Origin: a virus
Virus record (IMG/VR): IMGVR_UViG_3300044712_000257
Location: 1-42,129 of that record
DNA: 42,129 nt
Direction: 5' to 3' (one strand)
The notes under the pieces were generated by a model, which saw nothing but the letters and a program-made list of their open reading frames with translations, did no database searches and was not told the DNA's origin. The number at the start of each line of letters is the position of its first letter. The stretch's first letter is position 1. This document shows, piece by piece, positions 14,638-25,016 of this stretch. The translations under genes were made by a program, and so were the position numbers.

Positions 14638-14656
14638 TAATATGACGGAGGGGAAA

Positions 14657-15733
14657 ATGAGTAAAATAAATAAAGTCATTGCGTTAATATCTGTTGGTAT
14701 TTTTTTAGTATCAGCAAACGCATATGCTTTGATTAAAGACCAGAATGTTGACCCGAATGCAGCTATTCAGTCAACAAAAGTAGATTTCTCTAAAGGAGTT
14801 ACAGCAACAGCAGGTGCTACTATATCAGGTGCAGCAATAAACCTTAATAAAGATAGCAACTATGCAGTTAATGTTGGAACTGGAACTTGTAATGCAGCAG
14901 TTTCTATTGGAGGAGGAAGTAATACAGTTGCGATTAACTCAAGTGATTGGGATATTGGGACAACTGGTATTATGACTGGAATTGGTGCAATTACATCTGA
15001 TGGATTGCTTACAGCAACATTAGGTGCATTAATTTCAGGAGCAACAATCAGTTTGAATAACGATTCCAATTTCAATGTTAATCTTTGCACGGGAACATCA
15101 ACAGGGACAGTATCAGTTGGTGGAGCAAGTGCATTGGTTACAGTTGGTGGTGTGATTCAAGGCACAAGTCCTTTAGTATTTGAAGGAACTACAGCAAATA
15201 ACTTTGAAACAACTTTAGCTTTAACAGACCCAACAGCTGACAATACTATTACTTTACCTAACTATACAGGAACAGTATTGCTTTCATCTACGGCTAATGA
15301 ACCAGATACAGCAAATGCTTTCTGGGTAAATACTGGGGATTTAAAGTTTGAAGGTTCTATAGCTAACGCTTTTGAGACTACAGTTACAGTAACTGACCCA
15401 ACAGTAGCAAGGACAATTACAATTCCTGATGCTACAGGAACAGTTGATGTATTAGCGACAGCTTCACATGATTATGCTGGAGCAGCAGTAGCATGGGCAA
15501 TGAATGTTAATGAAGCCAGAGCTAGTTATGTTGTAGTAACGAATGCAAATGGTGCAGTTGATGCAGTATTACCAGCAGCAATACCAGGTAAAATCTATTT
15601 AGTTCTAAATACTTCAGGCCAGACACTTACTTTTAAAGTAACTGGTCAGACAGGTGGAACAATAGCATCTACCAAATTTGCTGTTTATATGGCAAACGCA
15701 ACAGATGTTGTAGAAATAATGGAACAGAGTTAA
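14657..15733 (+). CDS. Exported fibre-like protein with signal peptide
   Basis: This 359-residue protein starts at ATG 14657, four bases after GGAGGGG; ATG 14642 is in frame but lacks a site. It has a textbook signal peptide, with a hydrophobic core and S-A-N-A-Y-A before the predicted cut at about residue 24. The mature part is Thr/Ala/Gly-rich beta structure with repeated T-I-S-G-A and E-G-(T/S)-x-A-N-x-F-E-T-T segments. The C-terminal domain (L-P-A-A-I-P-G-K-I-Y-L-V-L-N-T-S-G-Q-T) recurs in the protein at 25013-26503. It is probably a virion fibre or head-decorating protein, though the signal peptide is unexpected. Confidence 0.7.
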   Translation: MSKINKVIALISVGIFLVSANAYALIKDQNVDPNAAIQSTKVDFSKGVTATAGATISGAAINLNKDSNYAVNVGTGTCNAAVSIGGGSNTVAINSSDWDIGTTGIMTGIGAITSDGLLTATLGALISGATISLNNDSNFNVNLCTGTSTGTVSVGGASALVTVGGVIQGTSPLVFEGTTANNFETTLALTDPTADNTITLPNYTGTVLLSSTANEPDTANAFWVNTGDLKFEGSIANAFETTVTVTDPTVARTITIPDATGTVDVLATASHDYAGAAVAWAMNVNEARASYVVVTNANGAVDAVLPAAIPGKIYLVLNTSGQTLTFKVTGQTGGTIASTKFAVYMANATDVVEIMEQS

Positions 15734-15738
15734 TAAAC

Positions 15739-16080
15739 ATGGCTTTGGGTGGTGTGCCAACATTAAAACATCACCCACCTAATATGAAGAAAATAAATAA
15801 GATAATAAAGATAGACAAGAAAGAAGAATTACTAATTTTAAAACCATGCCAGCAATGTGGAAGATGTTGCACAAATATGGTAAGTGTAAAAATAGAAGGT
15901 ATGAAATTTTTACCTTTTAATTCTAAAACAGAAGCATATCCATTCATTTGTGAGAACTTTGATATGAGTAATAATAAGTGTAAAATACATGACTCTAAAG
16001 ATAGACCAGAAAAGTGTGCTAAATTCTTTTGTAATGGAAGCCCTCACTATATGAATCTACCAATAGAAGGTGTTAAATGA
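15739..16080 (+). CDS. YkgJ-like cysteine-cluster protein
   Basis: This 113-residue protein shows the cysteine pattern of the YkgJ/Fe-Zn chelating family. C-x-x-C-G-R-C-C (37-44) is followed by a Tyr-Pro-Phe-x-C motif, a C-K-I-H-D segment, R-P-E-K-C and F-F-C-N. The metal is not known for most members. No good ribosome binding site precedes ATG 15739; ATG 15784 is a possible shorter start. It is an unusual passenger in a capsid and tail gene block. A role in modifying or metallating virion proteins is speculative. Confidence 0.75.
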   Translation: MALGGVPTLKHHPPNMKKINKIIKIDKKEELLILKPCQQCGRCCTNMVSVKIEGMKFLPFNSKTEAYPFICENFDMSNNKCKIHDSKDRPEKCAKFFCNGSPHYMNLPIEGVK

Positions 16081-16454
16081 CAGGTAAAGATGCAGATAAA
16101 TTAGTTAAGTTATACGACAGAAACTTATATGTCCATTGGAATGACCATTTATGTAGATGGCAGATTTCAAACATATCAGATAATGGCGATTATTATAGAT
16201 TGTTAATTATACAAACAGAAGATGGTAAATATAGAGAAGTTCACGAATGTGATGTAGCGAAGATAGCTCAAATGGATAAAGTAAGACAAGAAAAATGTAA
16301 AAATATATTAAAGTATATTGAAGATAAAAATGATGAATTAGAAGAAAGTAGAAAGAAAAAATTAACAGAAGAAATTAGACAAATATCAAAAGACAGATGG
16401 AGAAGCATATTCGGAGTTCCTTATGTGCGAACAGGCTGTCCATGGAAAAAATAG
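16077..16454 (+). CDS. Hypothetical protein, 125 aa
   Basis: This 125-residue protein overlaps the cysteine-cluster gene as ATGA. The first half looks beta-rich with several Trp and Tyr (L-Y-V-H-W-N-D-H-L), and the second half is a long charged helix (about 80-110). Its C terminus holds G-V-P-Y-V-R-T-G-C-P. I recognise no function; the overlap suggests it works with, or is regulated with, the cysteine-cluster protein. Confidence 0.7.
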   Translation: MTGKDADKLVKLYDRNLYVHWNDHLCRWQISNISDNGDYYRLLIIQTEDGKYREVHECDVAKIAQMDKVRQEKCKNILKYIEDKNDELEESRKKKLTEEIRQISKDRWRSIFGVPYVRTGCPWKK

Positions 16455-16463
16455 GAGGAATAT

Positions 16464-16868
16464 ATGTTAAGGTCACCACAACAAGAAGCTTTTAAGGCGG
16501 GAACAGTATTAACAATAGCAGGAGGAGCAACTCCAAGTGTAACTGGTCAATGGTTAAATTGTGGAGCAAGTGATGGAAATGTTAGTTTATTTTTAGTCAA
16601 TGCTGGAACTTCAACTAGTGTAGCAATAACTTATGAGTTTGGTTATATTAAAACAAGCAATCAAGCAACGCAAACAATTACAAATATTACTCCAGAAGGC
16701 GGTGGAACAATAACAAATTTAGCATCAACAAATATACCTGGTTCTCATAAACACGAAGCAATATCTGTAGACCAAACTAAATGGATAAGATTTAATGCAG
16801 CAAATCTTGATGCGGTGGCAGGACATACTGCTATATTAGATTTATATGTAGTATTCCAGGAGATTTAA
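16464..16868 (+). CDS. Beta-rich putative virion protein, 134 aa
   Basis: This 134-residue protein starts behind AGGAGGAAT. It is rich in Thr, Ala, Gly and Val with alternating polar and hydrophobic residues, consistent with a small beta-sandwich. It lacks a signal peptide, unlike several neighbours. The composition and setting fit a decoration or fibre-base protein. No named family is recognised. Confidence 0.6.
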   Translation: MLRSPQQEAFKAGTVLTIAGGATPSVTGQWLNCGASDGNVSLFLVNAGTSTSVAITYEFGYIKTSNQATQTITNITPEGGGTITNLASTNIPGSHKHEAISVDQTKWIRFNAANLDAVAGHTAILDLYVVFQEI

Positions 16869-16869
16869 T

Positions 16870-17727
16870 ATGAGAGAAAGAAAAAATAAGAAAAATAATC
16901 CAATAGTTTTAGATAAATCTATTTTAGTTTCTAAACAGAGATTGAATAACATTATAGATGATATAAATTTAAAACAAAATGAGTTAAATGTAATACAAAT
17001 AAATTGTGATGCAGCTCATAATCAAGTTATTCATAAGATGAAAGAATTAGAAACTATTAGACAGTCTGTTTTTGAACAACAGAAAAAATTTGATAGTGAT
17101 AAAATCAGACTAGAAGAAGAATTAAAGCAGATGAAGTTATCTTGCGAGAATGATATTCTTAAAAGGTTGGATTATGTTAAAGAAAAAGAAGTTAAATTTG
17201 CTACATATAAAGCAGATACTGAAAGCATATTAAATGATTTAGAGAAAAGTCTTTCTAAAAGAATATCTGCTGTAAAAGAAACTGAAAAAGATATTATTTT
17301 AAGAAAAGAAAAAATAGAAGCACAAGAAACTATGTTGAATAATTTAAAAAATAGTATAGTTTCTGAACAATTTCAGTTAAAAGAATTAAAATCAGAGATA
17401 GAGCAAGATAAAGAAGTTCTTTCTGAAAGAGAAGGACATTTGCTTGGTAAAACAGCTGAGTGTGAAGTATTAAAATCTGAATATAAAATAAAACTTGAAA
17501 AACTTGAAAAAGATATATTATTAACAGAAAAAGAAAGGCAGAATTACTTAAAACTTCAAAATGATTTAGAAGAATCAAAGCGTATGATTGAAATGAAAAC
17601 AAACAATCTTACTGCAAGAGAAAATAATATCATAATCAAAGAAAGAGCAAATGAAATTGATAGGCAGGAATTGTTAAAACTAGATGCAAACCTTAAAAAA
17701 ATACAAAGGGCGGTTTTAAATGTATAG
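16870..17727 (+). CDS. Long coiled-coil protein
   Basis: This 285-residue protein is almost entirely coiled coil from about residue 20 to the C terminus, with heptad-spaced Leu/Ile and dense Lys and Glu. It has a basic N terminus (R-E-R-K-N-K-K-N-N). It starts behind AGGAGATTTAAT. It lies in the fibre block and overlaps the next gene. It could be a rod-like fibre stalk or a scaffold for fibre assembly. There is no recognisable catalytic domain. Confidence 0.7.
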   Translation: MRERKNKKNNPIVLDKSILVSKQRLNNIIDDINLKQNELNVIQINCDAAHNQVIHKMKELETIRQSVFEQQKKFDSDKIRLEEELKQMKLSCENDILKRLDYVKEKEVKFATYKADTESILNDLEKSLSKRISAVKETEKDIILRKEKIEAQETMLNNLKNSIVSEQFQLKELKSEIEQDKEVLSEREGHLLGKTAECEVLKSEYKIKLEKLEKDILLTEKERQNYLKLQNDLEESKRMIEMKTNNLTARENNIIIKERANEIDRQELLKLDANLKKIQRAVLNV

Positions 17728-18076
17728 AAAGATACAGCAGTTAAAAAATGTAGCAGAAATAACTATCAATCCAGCGACAGAAACAACATTACAATATTTG
17801 GTTGATGCAAACACTACTTTAAGCCCAGTTACATTTGCTCCAATAGCTACTTCTGATGTTAGAACTTCTTATACTGTAACAGTTGGAAACAATCTAGTAT
17901 TAACTAATGGTGGAAATAAAATTGTAGCGTGGGGTGGCCCAACAGTTACATATGCTACTGGTCAAAAGTTAGTTCCTACACAAGAAAGAGAATGGCTAGG
18001 AGTAGAAACTGGTTTTAAAATATATCTTGTTAATAATACAGGTGAGACAAGCACCATATTACCATGCGAACAATAA
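17720..18076 (+). CDS. Beta-rich putative virion protein, 118 aa
   Basis: This 118-residue protein overlaps the coiled-coil gene by 8 bp and the giant fibre gene by 13 bp. It is Thr/Val-rich with alternating hydrophobic pattern (V-T-V-G-N-N-L-V-L-T-N-G-G) and ends in a G-F-K-I-Y-L-V-N-N-T-G segment reminiscent of small fibre-tip domains. The tight overlaps suggest fixed stoichiometry with the giant fibre. No family is recognised. Confidence 0.6.
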   Translation: MYRKIQQLKNVAEITINPATETTLQYLVDANTTLSPVTFAPIATSDVRTSYTVTVGNNLVLTNGGNKIVAWGGPTVTYATGQKLVPTQEREWLGVETGFKIYLVNNTGETSTILPCEQ

Positions 18077-21000
18077 AATTATTAACTTTTTTTATATTAT
18101 TAATAACTTGTGGTTTTGTTTATGCAGGAAATGTAGATAAACCATTAAATGTTACATCAGAAGATGGAGCTGTAAGCACATATCCATATAAGTTAAAAGT
18201 ATCTAATGGGGCTTTAACTGATAATGGAGATGGAACTACATCTCTTGCTATAGGTGGTGCAGGACTTGAAACTGACCCAGTATATACTACTGATGCACCT
18301 ACTAGATATTTAAAACTTGACCAAACTGCACCACAGACAATAAATAATGGTGCTCCTTTATTTGATGATGGCTTAAACTCAAACGGAAGAATTATACTAG
18401 GGACAGATATTGCTTGGGGTTACCAACCTGGATTATTTATCAATATGCCAGTTGGAGGATTTGGTGGAACAGGAAATAAGAACGCTGCTATTTTTGCAAG
18501 TCCAGCTAGTAGCACAATAGATTTATTTAACAATGCAAATATTGGATTAGTGCAACAGACTAATACTAATAATAATTATTCTTTCTTTAATTTCTATAAT
18601 GCTAATTATTATGACACAGCCACTTTTGGTGTTAAGTATTTGAATCACGATATTGCAGCTCCTTCTGGTAATTTCTTTATAGCAACAGCAAACGGAGCAT
18701 TGCCTACAGTTAAATTAACAGTAGAAAATGATGGGGATGTAGTTTTATCAAAATATACCACAGATGGATTTGTTAAATTTACAGGCTCAACTGGAACATT
18801 GGGAGTAGATACCTCAACCTATCTTGATACAACTACAGCAGGAACAACATATCTTAAATTAGATTGTTCTAATGACCCTTTAACTGGAAGTTTAGATGTT
18901 AATGGGAACGATATTACAAAAATAGATGAAGCAGACTTAAAGAAACTAAAATGGATTCCAATAGATAATCCTATTCCACCAACAGCGGCACAAGTAACAA
19001 CTAATACTGGCAATCTAGATGATGGAACATATTATTATTCTGTAACATATTATAATGCTGACGGAGAAACAAGTCAAAGCACAGCTAGTAATTTAATCAC
19101 AGTTGATGCTACTCACAAACAAGTAACTGTAACTATACCTGTTAGTGCTGAAAGCGTAACTGGAAGAAGGATATACAGAACAAAGAAAAATCCTTCAAGC
19201 ACTGCTTCGCCTTTTTACTTTCTTGCAACAGTAGCAAACAATGCTGATTTGACATATACAGACAATATTGCAGATGCTAGTTTGCCAGCAGGTGATTATA
19301 GAATACGAGGTAATACTACAGCAGGAAGAATGTATTGGAACGCTACTTCAATAGGCAAACTTTCTAATATGAATATAATATTAGGCTATAACGCTGGAAG
19401 TAGCTTGACTGGTGGTGGACTTAATACATTTATAGGAACTAACGCAGGTCAAGATGCTACTTTTGCTTCATATAACCTATGCACAGGAGAGAACGCAGGA
19501 CAGCATTTATCTACAGGCACGCACAACTCATTTATAGGTTCTTATGCTGGATATAATACCACAACTGGTAGTCATAACGCAGGTATAGGTTCTTTTGCTC
19601 TAGCAAATAACTATGGTGGTAATTACTCTACTGGATATGGAACAAGTGCAGGTAGATATTCAACTGGTGATTACAATATTTATTTTGGATATGCTTCTGG
19701 CTATACACCTAATGGAGATATAGCAAATGCAAGCACAACTGGAACAAACAATGTTTTTATTGGAGGGCAAACAGGTCAAGCTACACCAACTCCAGTAAAT
19801 AAGTCAGTTGCTATAGGTAATAACGCAATAGTAACTGGAGATAATCAGTGTGCTATAGGTGGAACTGGAACTGATGCTTTAAATGTTGGTATAAATAATA
19901 ATAATCCACAATATGATTTAGATGTGAATGGTGATGGAAACTTTACAGGTAGAGTAAATGCAGAGAAAGTTTATATGGATACTACTCCATCTGGATATTC
20001 AAATACAGAAGGGCAACTTTGTTATGACGATACATTTCATACTTTGGGAGTTGATTTACTAGAAGGTAGTAGATTGCAGGTAGGACAAGAAACAATGTGT
20101 TATGTATATAACGCTACTGGGTCAAATATAACGCAAGGGCAAGTAGTTTATATAACAGGTGCAAATAGTGGAATTCCAACAGTAGATTTAGCAGATGCTA
20201 CTGATGTTAATAAATCGTTTGTTTTAGGTGTTGTAACTACAGCAATAATAGAACCAACTACTTATGGATATGTTACTATCAGAGGTCATGTTAATACACT
20301 AGATACAAGTGCTTGGACAGTTGGAACAAGTCTTTATTTAAGTGCTACAACTCCAGGTGCATTAACTTCTACTGCACCAAGTGCAGGTAGTTATGATGTA
20401 AGAGTTGGTAGGGTAATGATACAAGATGCAAGTAATGGAAGGGTATATATAAATGTCAGACCAATGGCACAGCTCACTGATTTAGGAGATGTAACTATAA
20501 CCACACCATCAGTTGACCAAGTGCTAGGTTATAACGGAACAGAATGGGTTAATAGAAGCCCAAGTGCAATAAGTGCTGGTCCTGGTATTGAATTCTTTAA
20601 CTGCACTCCAGTAGTTAATTCAAGAACAAGTCCTGCTGGATTATCTGCTGATGGAACATCTGGTAATGGAATACAAATAAATTCATTAAGTAAAACTCCA
20701 GTTACTACAGCAGAACAAACAATAACTGGTTCATCTTCTAGTGATACTAGAGCTTATGTTGCATGGTTATATGATACTGCTTTAGGCAGAACAACAATAG
20801 ATGCTGGTGTATGGGATTTTACTACTTATGCAGCAGTTAATAGCGTATTAGGTGGTCGTGTAACTACAAATACTAGGCAGATATACCAAGTAGTGCCTGT
20901 ATCAAGTGGAACTGTTACTACTACTGATTTAGGTGCTAATACTAAAACAGCTACTATTACATCAGGACAGTTTGCAGGAACATACTTCGCTGCTTCTGCA

Positions 21001-24000
21001 ACAAATACTACTGCTAGTTATTTACAAACACCAAGTGGTATATATCAGATTAGTGCAATAGCAAGTGCAAATTCTGCGACAATAATAGTTCCAACTGGGT
21101 ATTCAAACGAAAATGCAGTTACTTTTAATGTATGGAATAAACTATTTGGTTCTACATCAGGAACTATAACATCAACTGGAACTAACTATGCACAATATGA
21201 CCAATCAGTATCGCAACCTGCTTTTACAATAGCTGCAACAGATAAACTTGGTCAGATGGGATTTGTAACAAGCAATAACACAACTACATTAACAGTTGCT
21301 TATAATGGAACTGCACATTCAACTCATTTTCAAACACCATTAGTAACATTGCATAATAATTTAGCTGGACTGCAGGGTGGTGCTGCTAATGATTATTATC
21401 ATTTAACTGGTGCAACTGTAACTGATTTAACTGACGGAAACGAAACTACATTACATAAACATGGTTCAGCAACTATAACAGAAGCTGACCCATTAGCTAT
21501 TAAGAAAGATGGAGTTGCTGGTGGACAGACATTATATGGTGGAACTGCTGCTAATGATGATTTAACTATACATGGAACAAGTGATGGAACAAGGACTACA
21601 AGTTATTTATTATTGCAACCAACAGCAGGTAAGGTTGGAGTAGGGACTTCAACTATTAATGCTGGAGTAATGGAAATAGGAGCAAGTGGAAATTTTGGTG
21701 CAAGTAACGCTGCTTTGAATATAGTTGATAATTCAGCAAATGCAACTGTTAATTTTCAGAATGTTAAAGCAGGTAATGACGGATATGCAGCTTTTGATTT
21801 CTTTAGTAGCACAGGAAGTAAAAAATTATCTTTTGCATTAAGTAATGCAAGTTCTGGGTATCATGCAGGACAGGCATGGTGCGAAACAAGAGATAATGTT
21901 ACTGATTTTTTAATAGGAACAAATACAACTCCAAGAATATTTATAGATTCTTTAGGTTCGATTGGAATAGGAACATCTAATACGAGTGCTGCCGTTACTT
22001 GCTCTGTTTATGATGCAACAGCAACTACTGGCTCAACTCAACTTTTAGTTCAGGGTGGAGCAACTGCTAATGATGCTTTAACTAATAAATTGTTTAGAAT
22101 AAATAAAGGTGGAGGAACAACAGAAATATTTTCTGTTCAAGGAAATGGAAATGTTGAATTAGGTTCTGCTACTTCAAAGAATAGACTTCAATTAGATGGT
22201 TCAACTACAAATGTAGGTCTTACTTTTGATGTTTCTAATAGTTCTAGTATAGGTCATAACATATATTACAATTCAGGGTGGAAATATCTTTATACTGACC
22301 CACAAGTATCTTTTATTAATCTAGGAGATGGTGGTTCGCCTAATGCAGATATATCATTTTATCAGGCAGCAGCAGGCACAGCAGACAATGCAATAACATT
22401 TACAACTCCTACAATGTATATGAAGAATAGCAATAAGTGTGTAGGTATTGGACTAACTGCTCCTACATCTTCACTTCATGTTGCTTCTACTATAGCTGAT
22501 GGTGCAAGTGCAGTGGCTACTACGATTGATACCACAAGTGCATGGAGCAACGCTGGAGCAAAACTATTATCTCTTAAAAATAATACTTCTGAAAAAGCAT
22601 ATATAGATTATCTTGGAGGAGTTCAGAGTGGTGCAGCAGGACAGGATGGAGAGTTTAGACTGTATAGCGAAGAAGGTGCAACAGACCAATTAGTGACTAT
22701 TAAACCTAACGCTGATATGACTCAAGATACTGTATATACATTACCCCCCAATGATGGTGATGCAAGTTATTTCTTACAGACAGATGGAAGTGGAAATTTA
22801 AGTTGGGCGTTTGCTGCTACTGGAACTTTATCTCACGCTGCTCAACACGCTGTAGGTGTAGCAGATACAGTATATCCTGCCGACCCAAATGCAGATAAGT
22901 TTTTAATGTGGGATGACGCTGGAAGTCATTTAGAATGGGCTACCCCAGTAGGTTCAGGTGATATAACAAGCGTTGGTGATGTTGCAACAGGCGCTGCGTT
23001 TGACGGAACACAAGGAACTACGCTTACATTTTATAATGCAGGTGGTAATGCAACACTTGCTTATGATGGAACAGACTTTGATTTAAGCAAAACAATCACA
23101 ACAGCAGAAGATATAGTTGTTACAGGTTCAGATGTGACAATAGGAGTAGCAGGAGTTAAATTAACAGGTGATGGAGATGGTGCATTAACCTTTTTAGGAT
23201 TAGGTAATGGATATGATGAAGATTTAAAATATAACTTTGATGATGTAGAAAACACAGTTGGTGTTACTTCAAGCACAGGTGTAACTAAAGTTGATTATGA
23301 TGATACTATTGCACTTGAAGGCAAATCTTTCACATCTACAGTAGCAACTGGCACTGCTCCATACGCAGCAACTTCTACAACGCTAAATTCTAACCTTAAT
23401 GCAGACTTACTAGACGGAGAACATATAACTGCGTTTAGTGGGATAGGTAAGAATAAGATAATAAATGGTGCAATGGATATAGCACAGAGAGGAACAAGTT
23501 TTGCTGCGATTGCTAGTGGATATTCATTAGATAGATGGGGATATGTTAATAGTTCTGCGGCTGTGCATACAGTTTCTCAAGACAGTGATACCCCCACTCT
23601 TGCTGAATCTGGTTGTAAATTTAATTATTCACTAAAAGCAGATGTAACTACAGCTGATGCTTCTATTGCGGCTACTGATGTATGTATATTAACTCAAAAG
23701 ATAGAAGGTTATAACATTAGAGATTTAATGGGGAAGTCTATTACTCTCTCGTTTTGGGTTAAAGGAGCAAAAACTGGAATACATTGTGTATCTTTTAGAA
23801 GTTCAGGAGCAGATTTAAGTTATATTGCAGAATATACAATTAATTCTGCTAATACTTGGGAGAAGAAAACAGTGACATTAACAATGTCAAATGGAAGTAG
23901 TGGAACTTGGGGATATACAAACGGAATAGGTGTTTATGTGGATTTTGCATTAAATGCAGGTGCTAATTATCAAACTGCTGCTGGTTCTTGGACTGCTGGA

Positions 24001-24426
24001 AATTATTTAGCAAGTGCTAATCAGGTAAATGAAACCGACAACACAGCAAACAACTTCTGGCTAACAGGTATTCAACTAGAACTAGGGTCAACTGCTACTA
24101 ATTTTGAAGTAAGGAATATTGCTGTAGAGGGTAAATTGTGTCAAAGATACTATGAAACATTAGGTCTTGTATCAAATACGATTCAATTTAGAGGATATGC
24201 CGTAAATGGCGAATACATAATGATTCCAATATTCTTTAGAGAAAATAAAAGAGATGTTCCTACTGTAACTAAATTTGGGACATGGACAACCACAGCAGGA
24301 CAACCAGTTGTAGATTCTCCTTCTGGAAGCAGTTGTAGGATGTATGTTACTGCAGACGCTAATGAGATGACAGGTGCTGCGTCAGTAGATACGACAACTT
24401 ATATAGAAGTTAAATCGGAGTTATAA
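18064..24426 (+). CDS. Giant tail-fibre protein with signal peptide
   Basis: This 2,120-residue protein is the largest in the genome. It has a signal peptide (hydrophobic core, then F-V-Y-A before residue 22). A fibronectin-like domain lies at about 300-420 and contains G-T-Y-Y-Y-S-V-T-Y-Y-N. Residues about 440-610 form a YadA-like head of short repeats with the pattern (N/S)-x-x-I-G-x-x-A-G. A long Thr/Gly/Ala beta region follows. The C-terminal module (about 1796-2070) is frequent in phage tail fibres: N-K-I-I-N-G-A-M-D-I-A-Q-R-G-T, then S-F-W-V-K-G and a C-Q-R-Y-Y-E motif, probably a carbohydrate-binding jelly roll. No intramolecular chaperone motif is seen. It should mediate host recognition. 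The signal peptide is odd for a virion protein. Confidence 0.85.
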   Translation: MRTIKLLTFFILLITCGFVYAGNVDKPLNVTSEDGAVSTYPYKLKVSNGALTDNGDGTTSLAIGGAGLETDPVYTTDAPTRYLKLDQTAPQTINNGAPLFDDGLNSNGRIILGTDIAWGYQPGLFINMPVGGFGGTGNKNAAIFASPASSTIDLFNNANIGLVQQTNTNNNYSFFNFYNANYYDTATFGVKYLNHDIAAPSGNFFIATANGALPTVKLTVENDGDVVLSKYTTDGFVKFTGSTGTLGVDTSTYLDTTTAGTTYLKLDCSNDPLTGSLDVNGNDITKIDEADLKKLKWIPIDNPIPPTAAQVTTNTGNLDDGTYYYSVTYYNADGETSQSTASNLITVDATHKQVTVTIPVSAESVTGRRIYRTKKNPSSTASPFYFLATVANNADLTYTDNIADASLPAGDYRIRGNTTAGRMYWNATSIGKLSNMNIILGYNAGSSLTGGGLNTFIGTNAGQDATFASYNLCTGENAGQHLSTGTHNSFIGSYAGYNTTTGSHNAGIGSFALANNYGGNYSTGYGTSAGRYSTGDYNIYFGYASGYTPNGDIANASTTGTNNVFIGGQTGQATPTPVNKSVAIGNNAIVTGDNQCAIGGTGTDALNVGINNNNPQYDLDVNGDGNFTGRVNAEKVYMDTTPSGYSNTEGQLCYDDTFHTLGVDLLEGSRLQVGQETMCYVYNATGSNITQGQVVYITGANSGIPTVDLADATDVNKSFVLGVVTTAIIEPTTYGYVTIRGHVNTLDTSAWTVGTSLYLSATTPGALTSTAPSAGSYDVRVGRVMIQDASNGRVYINVRPMAQLTDLGDVTITTPSVDQVLGYNGTEWVNRSPSAISAGPGIEFFNCTPVVNSRTSPAGLSADGTSGNGIQINSLSKTPVTTAEQTITGSSSSDTRAYVAWLYDTALGRTTIDAGVWDFTTYAAVNSVLGGRVTTNTRQIYQVVPVSSGTVTTTDLGANTKTATITSGQFAGTYFAASATNTTASYLQTPSGIYQISAIASANSATIIVPTGYSNENAVTFNVWNKLFGSTSGTITSTGTNYAQYDQSVSQPAFTIAATDKLGQMGFVTSNNTTTLTVAYNGTAHSTHFQTPLVTLHNNLAGLQGGAANDYYHLTGATVTDLTDGNETTLHKHGSATITEADPLAIKKDGVAGGQTLYGGTAANDDLTIHGTSDGTRTTSYLLLQPTAGKVGVGTSTINAGVMEIGASGNFGASNAALNIVDNSANATVNFQNVKAGNDGYAAFDFFSSTGSKKLSFALSNASSGYHAGQAWCETRDNVTDFLIGTNTTPRIFIDSLGSIGIGTSNTSAAVTCSVYDATATTGSTQLLVQGGATANDALTNKLFRINKGGGTTEIFSVQGNGNVELGSATSKNRLQLDGSTTNVGLTFDVSNSSSIGHNIYYNSGWKYLYTDPQVSFINLGDGGSPNADISFYQAAAGTADNAITFTTPTMYMKNSNKCVGIGLTAPTSSLHVASTIADGASAVATTIDTTSAWSNAGAKLLSLKNNTSEKAYIDYLGGVQSGAAGQDGEFRLYSEEGATDQLVTIKPNADMTQDTVYTLPPNDGDASYFLQTDGSGNLSWAFAATGTLSHAAQHAVGVADTVYPADPNADKFLMWDDAGSHLEWATPVGSGDITSVGDVATGAAFDGTQGTTLTFYNAGGNATLAYDGTDFDLSKTITTAEDIVVTGSDVTIGVAGVKLTGDGDGALTFLGLGNGYDEDLKYNFDDVENTVGVTSSTGVTKVDYDDTIALEGKSFTSTVATGTAPYAATSTTLNSNLNADLLDGEHITAFSGIGKNKIINGAMDIAQRGTSFAAIASGYSLDRWGYVNSSAAVHTVSQDSDTPTLAESGCKFNYSLKADVTTADASIAATDVCILTQKIEGYNIRDLMGKSITLSFWVKGAKTGIHCVSFRSSGADLSYIAEYTINSANTWEKKTVTLTMSNGSSGTWGYTNGIGVYVDFALNAGANYQTAAGSWTAGNYLASANQVNETDNTANNFWLTGIQLELGSTATNFEVRNIAVEGKLCQRYYETLGLVSNTIQFRGYAVNGEYIMIPIFFRENKRDVPTVTKFGTWTTTAGQPVVDSPSGSSCRMYVTADANEMTGAASVDTTTYIEVKSEL

Positions 24427-24429
24427 ACT

Positions 24430-24774
24430 ATGAAAAAACTAATTGTATTATTTATGTTACTAACAACACCATTGCTAGCAGTTGATTATAAATTGCAACA
24501 GGGTGGTGTAAGAGAAATAGAATCAGGTGCTTTTATCCCAAATTGTGCTGGTAATACGGATTGGCAAGAATACCAGAAATGGTTATCTAAAGGTAACACA
24601 CCAAAGCCAGAGTTTAGCCAAGCAGAACTTGATGCAAAAGCAGTTCAAGCACAGAAACAGGCAGACAAAGCACAGGCTGTTACTGATTTAAAGAAAGTCA
24701 ATGTAGATGAGTTAAAGGATATTGAAGAAGTTAAGGCAGTATTGAAACTTATACTTAAACAGATGGATATGTAG
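24430..24774 (+). CDS. Fibre-associated protein with signal peptide (IP-x-N-x-DW-x-x-Y-x-x-W family)
   Basis: This 114-residue protein has a signal peptide (K-K-L-I-V-L-F-M, cut predicted after P-L-L-A at residue 17). A motif common in small phage fibre-associated proteins follows: I-P-N-C-A-G-N-T-D-W-Q-E-Y-Q-K-W-L-S-K-G-N. The C-terminal half is a charged Ala/Gln/Lys helix. In other phages this motif usually lies in cytoplasmic proteins without signals, so the added signal peptide agrees with its exported neighbours. It follows the giant fibre by 3 bp. Confidence 0.7.
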   Translation: MKKLIVLFMLLTTPLLAVDYKLQQGGVREIESGAFIPNCAGNTDWQEYQKWLSKGNTPKPEFSQAELDAKAVQAQKQADKAQAVTDLKKVNVDELKDIEEVKAVLKLILKQMDM

Positions 24775-24782
24775 GAGGATTT

Positions 24783-25016
24783 ATGGCAGACGAAGCGAAG
24801 GTTATTACTACAGATGATGCAAAAGAAATGTTAGAGATTGTTGTTACGAAGCAACTATCAAAAGAGTATGTGCAAGACCAGCTGAATAGTTATACCGCAA
24901 GGGAAGCTAATGTGTTGGTTGAGTTAGAGAAGGTCAGGGCAGAGAAAGATTATTGGCAGGCACAGTTAGCGAAGTTTAAGAAAGTAGATGTAATAGTGGA
25001 GGAAAAACCTATATGA
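24783..25016 (+). CDS. Small coiled-coil protein, 77 aa
   Basis: This 77-residue helical, charged protein has a coiled-coil-like C-terminal half (about 35-70). It starts behind TAGGAGGATTT, and its end overlaps the next start as ATGA. It has no signal peptide, although both neighbours do. It could be a chaperone for fibre assembly; this is a guess from size and position. Confidence 0.65.
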   Translation: MADEAKVITTDDAKEMLEIVVTKQLSKEYVQDQLNSYTAREANVLVELEKVRAEKDYWQAQLAKFKKVDVIVEEKPI

